NCBI GenBank assembly: GCA_023264915.1
Contig: JAHFUU010000234.1
Coordinates: 1-5,282, forward strand
DNA: 5,282 bases
Direction: 5' to 3'
From: Microthrixaceae bacterium
Lineage (GTDB): Bacteria > Actinomycetota > Acidimicrobiia > Acidimicrobiales > Acidimicrobilacustridaceae
Every line of letters starts with the position of its first letter. Position 1 is the first letter of the stretch. The translations under genes and the position numbers were made by a program. Shown here piece by piece: positions 1 through 4,479 of the stretch. The notes beneath the pieces were generated by a model that was not told the origin of the DNA, made no database searches, and worked only from the letters and a program-made list of their open reading frames with translations.

Positions 1-2
1 AG

Positions 3-287
3 ACCGACCCTGGCATCTACCGGGTTCGCACCGATGAGCATGGCTGCTTTGAGCTCGTCCAGATCCGGCCATACCCAAATCCGACCTTCGGCCGCCTAGC
101 GCAGCTCTGCTTCGACGAGGACACAGGGGCCATGCGCTACTCAGACCGACACTTCGAGGGGCTACGCGAGATCATCCAGGCGAGATCCATCACGAGAGAA
201 GTGGCGCCTTCGGACTTCGATCTGTCGCGCAAGCCCGAGTTCGACGAGCAGATCCGCGGTGCTACTTCGACCACGGCGCAGGGTTGA
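3..287 (+). CDS. C-terminal part of an unrecognised protein, possibly LolA/LppX-like exported protein (5' end outside window)
   Basis: A frame open from the left edge encodes 94 residues and ends at TGA 285-287. The start is outside the window. The translation has real-protein composition: mixed charged and hydrophobic residues, no arginine/serine-rich shadow bias, and G/C at most third positions. It reads YRVRTDEHGCFELVQIRP early, then GRLAQLCFDEDTGAMRYSD around residues 31-49, then EIIQARSITREVAPSDFDL, followed by a polar tail. A LCFDxxTGA turn followed by a short strand and a closing V..xDFDL segment resembles the last strands of actinobacterial lipoprotein-sorting (LolA/LppX-type) beta folds. 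That assignment comes from memory of the pattern and is weak. No signal peptide or lipobox can be checked because the N-terminus is missing. A hairpin follows 44 bases after the stop, so this may be the last gene of its transcript. Confidence 0.72.
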   Translation, partial: TDPGIYRVRTDEHGCFELVQIRPYPNPTFGRLAQLCFDEDTGAMRYSDRHFEGLREIIQARSITREVAPSDFDLSRKPEFDEQIRGATSTTAQG

Positions 288-527
288 CGAGCCTGTCGGA
301 CGGATACGGGGCGGGCGGAGGCCACGGAAGGCGCCAGCACGGTGTGCTGGTGGCGATGCGTTGGAGGGAGTAGAGCGACCCCCGCCCCTTTGCCCCGGAT
401 CGGTGGGGGCGATTACCACCGACAGTGCTCTTTCGGCGTGTAGGCAGTCCACCTTTACGTGTTTTGGTGGCACCGTCACTGTCACGCCAGCTTTGTGCCT
501 GAACGACGGGACCGCCATCCTGGTGAG
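288..527. other. Intergenic region between left-edge gene and small membrane protein gene
   Basis: These 240 bases hold no convincing gene. Open frames on both strands give arginine- and proline-rich shadow-like translations. The region contains the hairpin at 332-352 and a C-rich then G-rich stretch near 380-410, where CGCCCC and GGGGCG could pair across a loop of about 17 bases. I see no clear -35/-10 pair. A promoter for the 528 gene must lie here or further upstream. Confidence 0.5.
332..352 (+). terminator. Hairpin downstream of the left-edge gene, candidate terminator
   Basis: CGCCAGCAC (332-340) and GTGCTGGTG (344-352) form a 9-bp stem with one G-U pair, closed by a GGT loop. It begins 44 bases after the TGA at 285-287. 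No T-run follows, so it is not a canonical intrinsic terminator, although hairpins without a U-tract are common after actinobacterial genes. It could also be an operator. Confidence 0.4.
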
Positions 528-737
528 GTGTTTCTAGGTGACCAGCTACCGGCATGGCTCTTGCTGGCCTTTGGAGCAGCGCTCGCCGTGGGCAACGCCT
601 TGGCGCTCGTGCGCCCGCCCCGCGACGCCGATGGTGACGAGCTGTCCCGTCCCCCGATCAGGCGAAGTGCGGCGATGATCGCCGTGGGGAGCGCTTGTGC
701 GGTCTGGGCCCTTGCCAGCCTCATCAAGTCCGGCTAG
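528..737 (+). CDS. Small two-helix membrane protein, unknown function
   Basis: With the GTG at 528 this encodes 69 residues, ending at TAG 735-737. Two hydrophobic segments are clear: residues 8-28 (LPAWLLLAFGAALAVGNALAL) and 47-65 (SAAMIAVGSACAVWALASLI). They are joined by a polar loop with five arginines (R29, R32, R41, R45, R46). By the positive-inside rule the loop is cytoplasmic and both ends face outside, giving a hairpin topology. The VGNALALVRPP stretch at the end of helix 1 looks like a family signature of small actinobacterial hypothetical membrane proteins, but I cannot name the family. The start is uncertain. The same frame is open upstream to GTG codons at 459 and 495, but those add a basic, non-hydrophobic extension, and no start has a convincing Shine-Dalgarno site. 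It is separated from the livG-like gene by 91 bases and may be independent of it. Confidence 0.7.
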   Translation: MFLGDQLPAWLLLAFGAALAVGNALALVRPPRDADGDELSRPPIRRSAAMIAVGSACAVWALASLIKSG

Positions 738-761
738 ACGGGTCACTTCGCTGGACCTGTT

Positions 762-779
762 GGTTGAACGCCGTTAACC
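762..779. promoter_or_regulatory. Imperfect palindrome upstream of livG-like gene, candidate operator or short terminator
   Basis: GGTTGAAC (762-769) and GTTAACC (773-779) are inverted repeats separated by GCC. They form seven pairs with a single bulged G. The element lies 24 bases after the small membrane gene and about 50 bases before the favoured livG start. Its size fits a TetR-type operator, and a TetR gene lies downstream, but the link is inference. The following CTTCTTC is slightly T-rich, so a weak terminator for the upstream gene is the alternative. Confidence 0.35.
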
Positions 780-816
780 TTCTTCGGTGATCCCGGGACG
801 TTCTGTTCAAAGGCCC

Positions 817-821
817 GGAGG
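817..821 (+). promoter_or_regulatory. Ribosome binding site that favours the TTG 829 start of livG
   Basis: GGAGG at 817-821 is a perfect Shine-Dalgarno core, seven bases before TTG 829. The other possible start, GTG 787, has only a pyrimidine-rich ACCTTCTTCG run in front of it and no purine-rich site. This decides the start in favour of TTG. Confidence 0.6.
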
Positions 822-828
822 CGCGGCC

Positions 829-1572
829 TTGCTGTCGGTTCATGATCTGTCAGTCACCTTCGGCGTGGTGCGCGCCGTGGATTCGGTGAGCCTTTCAGTC
901 CCTGCCGCCACCCTTGTTGGTCTGATCGGGCCGAACGGAGCCGGGAAGACGACCACCATTGACGCCATCACTGGATTCGTTCCCCACCAGGGAAGGATCA
1001 CCTTCGACGGTGTCGATCTCACCAGCGCGCCGCCACACAAGCGCGCACTGGCGGGCGTGGCTCGTACATGGCAGTCCCTCGAGCTGTTCGACGATCTGTC
1101 CGTGAAGGAGAACTGCCGGGTCGCCGCCGAGCGCCCGACAGTTGGACGGACACTGCGCGAGCTGATCGGTGGACTCTCGGTGCCGATCCAGTCAGAGGTC
1201 CAAGACGCGCTGGAGCTGGTCGGGCTGGCTGAGTTGTCGGACCGGTACCCGGGCGAGCTTTCCCTGGGCCAACGGAAGCTCGCCGCCGTCGCGCGGGCTC
1301 TGGCCTCATGGCCGCGCGCGCTTCTGCTTGACGAGCCCGCGGCAGGCCTCGACAGCAAGGAGAGCAGGCAGCTCGGCAGGCGCATTCGCCAGATCGTCGA
1401 TCGCGGAATTGGTGTGATGCTCGTGGACCACGACATGGGACTCGTGCTGTCGGTGTGTGATGTGTTGCACGTGCTCGAGTTCGGCCGGGTGATCGCGTCG
1501 GGGACCCCTTCTGAGATCCGCGCTGACCCAAGGGTCATCGACGCTTACCTTGGTGAGATGGCCAGGCCGTGA
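829..1572 (+). CDS. livG: ABC transporter ATP-binding protein, LivG type (branched-chain amino acid / HAAT family)
   Basis: A 247-residue cytoplasmic ATPase, the usual length for LivG. Seen in the sequence: Walker [10 protein letters not shown] (34-42), Q-loop RTWQSLELF with Q82, signature LSLGQ (144-148), Walker B ALLLDE (164-169), D-loop region AAGLDSKE, and H-loop VDHDM with H201. LivG-specific features are the RTxQ..LF..LSVKEN block, DEPAAGL after Walker B, and the C-terminal VIASGTPSEIRADPRVIDAYLGE. The signature has LSLGQ where LSYGQ or LSGGQ is usual, and the D-loop region has LDSKE where LivG often has LNPxE. These are tolerated variants, not losses. In this family LivG pairs with LivF to power uptake through LivH/LivM. 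No permease or binding protein is in the window, so the substrate (branched-chain amino acids, amides, urea or other) is open. GTG 787 would give 261 residues with a non-conserved 14-residue extension and no Shine-Dalgarno site. The livF-type gene follows after 51 bases, so the two are probably co-transcribed. Confidence 0.93.
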   Translation: MLSVHDLSVTFGVVRAVDSVSLSVPAATLVGLIGPNGAGKTTTIDAITGFVPHQGRITFDGVDLTSAPPHKRALAGVARTWQSLELFDDLSVKENCRVAAERPTVGRTLRELIGGLSVPIQSEVQDALELVGLAELSDRYPGELSLGQRKLAAVARALASWPRALLLDEPAAGLDSKESRQLGRRIRQIVDRGIGVMLVDHDMGLVLSVCDVLHVLEFGRVIASGTPSEIRADPRVIDAYLGEMARP

Positions 1573-1607
1573 CTGCCATCGCCATGCTCTGGCTAGAAGG
1601 ACCTGAC

Positions 1608-1615
1608 GGGAGGGG
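1608..1615 (+). promoter_or_regulatory. Ribosome binding site of livF
   Basis: GGGAGGGG lies eight bases before ATG 1624 and supports that start. The site is in the 51-base gap after the livG stop, so livF initiates independently and not by stop-start overlap. Confidence 0.65.
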
Positions 1616-1623
1616 CCATCCAG

Positions 1624-2364
1624 ATGTTCGTTGATCCTCCCGTCCGTCGGCTGACCATCGCGGGGATGTCGAGCGGCTATGACGGGGTCCCGGTCGTGCG
1701 TGGGCTCGACCTGCATGTGGACGAGGGTGAGGTGGTCGCTTTGCTGGGTCCAAACGGGGCTGGCAAGACCACCACGCTGCTGACTGTCTCGGGTCTGATC
1801 GAGCCTCTGGGTGGCACGCTCGACGTGCTCGGTCAGGGACCTCCGGATTGTGCCCGACCCTTTGAGGTCGCGCGGAGGGGCGTCGCCCACGTTCCTGAGC
1901 ATCGAGCGCTCTTCTTCGGGCTCACGGTGCGGGAGAACCTCCGTCTTGGTGCCCGCGCCAAGCACCGTGACGCGTCGGCGGAGCTCTCCCATGTGCTTGG
2001 GTACTTCCCCGAGCTTGAACCCCTTTTGGATCGCAAGGCAGGGCTGCTCTCTGGTGGCGAACAGCAGATGCTGGCACTGGGCCGAGCACTTTCGGGGGAG
2101 CCCAAGCTCTTGCTGGTCGACGAGATGAGTCTCGGATTGGCTCCCATGGTCGTAGAGCGCTTGTTGCCAGTCGTGAGACGAATCGCGCGTGAGACCCGGG
2201 CAGGCGTCCTCCTCGTCGAGCAGCATGTTCATCTCGCATTGGAGGTCTCCGATCGCGGGTACGTGTTGAGCCACGGCGATCTGGTGCTGCAAGGGGAGGG
2301 GTCGGATCTCGCTGGCGACGCTCACGTACTCGAGTCGAGCTACCTCGGCGCAACAACTTTGTAG
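1624..2364 (+). CDS. livF: ABC transporter ATP-binding protein, LivF type (branched-chain amino acid / HAAT family)
   Basis: A 246-residue ATPase starting at ATG with a strong Shine-Dalgarno site. Motifs in order: Walker [10 protein letters not shown] (42-50), the LivF-typical [22 protein letters not shown] segment around 84-105, signature LSGGE (142-146), Walker B LLLVDE (162-167), DEMSLGLAP, and H-loop VEQH with H201. The tail [19 protein letters not shown] is also characteristic of LivF. All nucleotide-binding and hydrolysis motifs are intact. The position after VPE is H where many LivF proteins have D or E (VPEDR/VPEGR), a mild difference. The eight or so residues before the ABC core (MFVDPPVR) are slightly longer than usual. 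Together with LivG it would make the asymmetric ATPase pair under two permease subunits, which are not encoded nearby in the window. Confidence 0.94.
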   Translation: MFVDPPVRRLTIAGMSSGYDGVPVVRGLDLHVDEGEVVALLGPNGAGKTTTLLTVSGLIEPLGGTLDVLGQGPPDCARPFEVARRGVAHVPEHRALFFGLTVRENLRLGARAKHRDASAELSHVLGYFPELEPLLDRKAGLLSGGEQQMLALGRALSGEPKLLLVDEMSLGLAPMVVERLLPVVRRIARETRAGVLLVEQHVHLALEVSDRGYVLSHGDLVLQGEGSDLAGDAHVLESSYLGATTL

Positions 2365-2366
2365 AA

Positions 2367-2388
2367 GGCACGCCAGGGAGCGGGTGTC
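2367..2388 (+). terminator. Weak hairpin directly after livF, candidate terminator
   Basis: GGCACGCC (2367-2374) can pair with GGGTGTC (2382-2388) across AGGGAGC, with one bulged G and one G-U pair. It starts two bases after the livF stop. There is no T-run, and random GC-rich DNA gives such stems often, so support is low. Confidence 0.22.
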
Positions 2389-2528
2389 GTCCTCGCCTAG
2401 GTGGGGCTACCCTTTGCCACACCTCCACCGTGAACGGGGCCGGCGAGCGCCCCAAGTCTCGCTACCTCAGATGCAGTGGTCGTCGAATCCGGCCTTCCAG
2501 GTCGCCCGAGAGTTCGGGGGGACCCAGC

Positions 2529-2547
2529 GTGAGCTTCCGAAGTGAGC
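2529..2547. repeat. GTGAGC direct repeat enclosing CTTCCGAAG palindrome
   Basis: GTGAGC occurs at 2529-2534 and again at 2542-2547. Between and overlapping them is CTTCCGAAG (2534-2542), a palindrome with one central base. It sits about 92 bases before the favoured TetR start, where an autoregulatory operator could lie. It is short enough to be chance. Confidence 0.28.
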
Positions 2548-2623
2548 CTTCTCTCAGGGCTATCCCATCTGAAGAAACGGCTCCAGCCCGGGCCGGCCGT
2601 GCGTGCGAGGGGCTTCGGCGGGC

Positions 2624-2631
2624 AAGGCGGA
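2624..2631 (+). promoter_or_regulatory. Ribosome binding site that favours the GTG 2639 start of the TetR gene
   Basis: AAGGCGGA differs from the AAGGAGGA consensus at one base and lies seven bases before GTG 2639. The upstream in-frame GTG 2603 is preceded by a C/G-rich stretch without such a site, and its extra 12 residues (RGASAGKADQVV after the start) are not typical of a TetR N-terminus. Confidence 0.5.
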
Positions 2632-2638
2632 TCAGGTC

Positions 2639-3319
2639 GTGAGCAGCGACGAATGGGTTCGAGCTCCCCGACAGGCTCGCAGTCAAGCAACCCTCGAGCG
2701 CTTCGTCGACGCCACCCGCGAGCTGCTGGGCCGGCAGTCCTTCGAAGACATCACGGTGGCCGAGATCGTCAAGACCGCCGACCGGACCGTGGGCTCGTTC
2801 TACGCGCGCTTCGACGACAAGTACGCGGTGCTTCACGTGCTGGTCGATCGGCTGAATCAAAGGATCTCCGATGTGGTCGACGCGTTCTGCGATCAGGTCC
2901 GCTGGGAAGGAGTGCCGCTGTCGGAGTTCATCGCCGAATCCGTCCGCCTCAACGTCCAGGCGTACCGGCGCTCGGGCCCCCTGTACAGGGCGGCCCTGCA
3001 GGCCTCGGTAACCGATGAACGGTTCCGGCGCCGCCGCATGGAGACCATGCAGGAATGCGCCGAGGCCCAAAAGCGCTTCATCTTGAGCCGTTCAGGCGAG
3101 GTTGGTTGCGACGATCCAGCCCGGGCGTCGGACATGATGTTCGAACTCGTGGCCGCCAGGCTCGATCACGAGCTGCTGTTCGGGCGTTTCACGATCACTC
3201 ACCCTGAGTCGGATCTCGAGCTCATCGAGGAACTCGTCGATCAGTGCTGTGCTGTCCTTGCAATCATCGATCCAGCCGCTGTTCACGATGACCTTCCCGT
3301 CGGTGCCGCCAGCAGCTGA
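2639..3319 (+). CDS. TetR/AcrR-family transcriptional regulator
   Basis: A 226-residue protein, within the 190-230 usual for the family. The N-terminal DNA-binding domain spans roughly residues 9-70: APRQARSQATLERFVDATREL (helix 1), then F35-DITVAEIVKTADRTVGSFYARF with the helix-turn-helix around 38-57, ending in the conserved Y55/F58 and DDKYAVL start of helix 4. The GSFYARFDDKYAVL segment is a classic TetR_N feature. The C-terminal ligand-binding part (about 75-215) is helical and variable. It contains a cluster of basic residues (RFRRRRMETMQ, 128-138) and C203/C204 near the end. No ligand can be predicted. It lies 274 bases after livF on the same strand and overlaps the next gene by 32 bases, so it could control the transporter, the sulfotransferase or itself. 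The longer form from GTG 2603 (238 residues) is the alternative start. Confidence 0.93.
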   Translation: MSSDEWVRAPRQARSQATLERFVDATRELLGRQSFEDITVAEIVKTADRTVGSFYARFDDKYAVLHVLVDRLNQRISDVVDAFCDQVRWEGVPLSEFIAESVRLNVQAYRRSGPLYRAALQASVTDERFRRRRMETMQECAEAQKRFILSRSGEVGCDDPARASDMMFELVAARLDHELLFGRFTITHPESDLELIEELVDQCCAVLAIIDPAAVHDDLPVGAASS

Positions 3320-4043
3320 GAGCTGGTCTCAAGCGAACCGATCATCGTCGGCTCAGGCTCCGTTCCTGGTGACGGGTGCGGGTCGGTGCGGGACCCACTA
3401 CTTGTGCGAGGCCCTCAACCTGCTTGGTTTCTTGACGGGACATGAGCAGGTTTTCGGCTATGACGAGTCGAGCGCGGGTCGCTGGGGACGATGGCGTGGG
3501 GATTGCTCCTGGCCCGGTGCCGCGTACCTGCACCGGGTGCCAGCGGGAACGGCCGTCCTCCATCTGGTTCGTGATCCCCTGGCGATGGTCCGATCCCGCC
3601 TCGGGGACAACAACCTGGGTGCCAGCGCTCAGGGCCGGACTGTCGCGTCCTTCGTTGTCAGGCATCGCACGGGGATCTTCGATGGGGCCGTCGACGATCT
3701 GGGGCGTGCCTTGCTGTTCGTCGAGCGCTGGAATCGTGCGATCGAGTCACACGCCAGGTCGACATGGTTCGGGTATCGCAGGGAACGGATCGAGGATGTG
3801 TCAAGGGATCCGTTGGTGATGTCCGAGGTCGTCTCGTTCCTAACCGGAGCCGCACCCTCCCCGAGGCGATGCAGCGCCGTTCAGGCAGACCTGGATGAGC
3901 TTGTCGGGAGCCGCGGCCATTCTGTCCGGCTGGACTGGGAGGACGTTGTGGGTCACCCGAACGGGGCTGCATTGGCCCAGATGTCATGGGACTACGGGTA
4001 CCGGTCAGTAGGCCCTGCCGTGTCCCAACGTGGGCGGCTGTGA
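3288..4043 (+). CDS. P-loop sulfotransferase-like protein
   Basis: With ATG 3288 this encodes 251 residues. After a polar N-terminus of about 25 residues comes FLVTGAGRCGTHYL (27-39), which matches the 5'-phosphosulfate binding loop of PAPS-dependent sulfotransferases (TGxxRxGTxxL). The block LHLVRDPLAMVRSRL (91-105) matches the 3'-phosphate binding motif, with R95 and S103 as expected. Between them are GHEQVF (51-56) and WGRWRGDCSWPGAAYL (66-81), which I associate with the bacterial sulfotransferase-family subgroup that has a GHE..F and D.SW pattern. FVERWNRAIE (144-153) and YRRERIED (163-170) resemble the later W..N and YRxEDL elements. By family knowledge it would transfer sulfate from PAPS to an unknown acceptor, or be a nucleotide-binding relative without that activity. 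The start lies 32 bases inside the TetR gene, in another frame. No strong Shine-Dalgarno site is visible, so translational coupling is possible. GTG 3303 or GTG 3249 are alternative starts. Confidence 0.85.
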   Translation: MTFPSVPPAAESWSQANRSSSAQAPFLVTGAGRCGTHYLCEALNLLGFLTGHEQVFGYDESSAGRWGRWRGDCSWPGAAYLHRVPAGTAVLHLVRDPLAMVRSRLGDNNLGASAQGRTVASFVVRHRTGIFDGAVDDLGRALLFVERWNRAIESHARSTWFGYRRERIEDVSRDPLVMSEVVSFLTGAAPSPRRCSAVQADLDELVGSRGHSVRLDWEDVVGHPNGAALAQMSWDYGYRSVGPAVSQRGRL

Positions 4044-4479
4044 TTGACGGGACCGTGGGCTCGAACCAGCAGCGTCACTGCCCGGCCAGAGGGCCCCGTT
4101 GATCTGACGCACCGAGCACTTGGCTCTTGGCCAAAGGTTGCTCGGGCCGCCAGCGGGGGCCAGCCTCCCGCCGCGGGTCAGCGCTGAGGCTTGAACCCTG
4201 GGGTTCACCGAGTCACGTGCACCAATCCCTCGCTGGTGTCGAGCGTGCCCGATGTCGCTGTGACGTGTGCAGCACTGGCTTCAGGTCGAGGGTGTTCGTG
4301 GCGAAAGCTGTTGCGCAACGCGGGGGAGGGAGCATCCCCGGCGGTACCGCGATGACGTGAGTCGGCCTCTCCGAGGTCAACGTCAACCCTCGCGGCTTGC
4401 CGGCCTGCTCCACCGGCGTTGCCTTCTCACTATGACCACACACTGACAGCCCAAACCAAAGAAAGTCAGGTAGCAAGCC
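4044..4479. other. 436-base region without a convincing gene
   Basis: Open frames on both strands give cysteine-, arginine- and glycine-rich translations without recognisable motifs or ribosome binding sites. The region contains small stems: TTGGC/GCCAA at 4120-4134 with a TCTTG loop, GGGGA/TCCCC at 4323-4339, and the stronger inverted repeats at 4192-4223. GTCAAC is repeated in tandem at 4376-4387. TATGAC at 4431-4436, 43 bases before the next start, looks like a -10 box, but I find no -35 at a proper distance. The region must hold the end of the sulfotransferase transcript and probably the promoter of the DUF6777 gene. Confidence 0.5.
4192..4223. repeat. Two overlapping inverted repeats in the intergenic region
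   Basis: TGAACCC (4192-4198) and GGGTTCA (4201-4207) form a perfect 7-bp inverted repeat with a two-base centre, TG. The right arm overlaps a second, imperfect inverted repeat: GGTTCAC (4202-4208) and GTGCACC (4217-4223), six of seven pairs across eight bases. CACGTG is also present. A two-base loop is too tight for an RNA hairpin, so the first element looks more like a protein-binding site. The two could also form alternative structures. Confidence 0.45.

Larger units (their letters stand above)
2365..2638. other. Leader region between livF and the TetR gene
   Basis: These 274 bases have no convincing gene. Frames here translate to serine/arginine/proline-rich shadow sequence. The region holds the weak hairpin at 2367-2388, a GGGGC/GCCCC stem at 2436-2453, a CTTCCGAAG palindrome at 2534-2542 inside two GTGAGC copies, and the ribosome binding site of the TetR gene. 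The length is enough for a separate promoter for the regulator. I cannot point to convincing -35/-10 boxes. Confidence 0.45.

Noticed and set aside
284..307. TTGACG with GGATAC as a -35/-10 promoter
   Set aside because: The spacing is only 12 bases, too short, and the first hexamer overlaps the stop of the left-edge gene.
840..1538. A 232-codon open frame on the minus strand opposite livG
   Set aside because: The translation is serine/arginine/threonine-rich low-complexity sequence, the mirror of the ABC ATPase codons. The + strand gene has all family motifs.
1569..1634. A 21-residue frame starting at a GTGA stop-start overlap after livG
   Set aside because: Its sequence ([14 protein letters not shown] and so on) has no motif, and it contains the Shine-Dalgarno site and start of livF. 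Overlap by chance is the simplest reading.
1306..2325. A 339-codon open frame on the minus strand across livG and livF
   Set aside because: It is antisense to two genes with intact motifs. Its translation is rich in H, R, Q and P without any recognisable motif, as expected for a shadow frame in GC-rich coding DNA.
3249..3287. GTG 3249 as the start of the sulfotransferase gene
   Set aside because: It would add 13 residues (MLSLQSSIQPLFT) and lengthen the overlap with the TetR gene to 71 bases, without a ribosome binding site. ATG 3288 is more economical, though not proven.
4056..4075. GGGCTCGAACCAGC as a possible tRNA T-arm
   Set aside because: The arms do not pair into a T-stem, and no acceptor, D-arm or anticodon stem can be formed in the flanks.
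4188..4208. GGGTTCAAGCC on the minus strand as a tRNA B-box
   Set aside because: CCAGG and CCTCA do not pair as a T-stem, and no cloverleaf can be built around it.
4213..4476. An 87-codon minus-strand frame and a 77-codon plus-strand frame (4127-4360) in the gene-free stretch
   Set aside because: There are no ribosome binding sites, no hydrophobic core pattern and no family features. Both look like random translation of GC-rich DNA.
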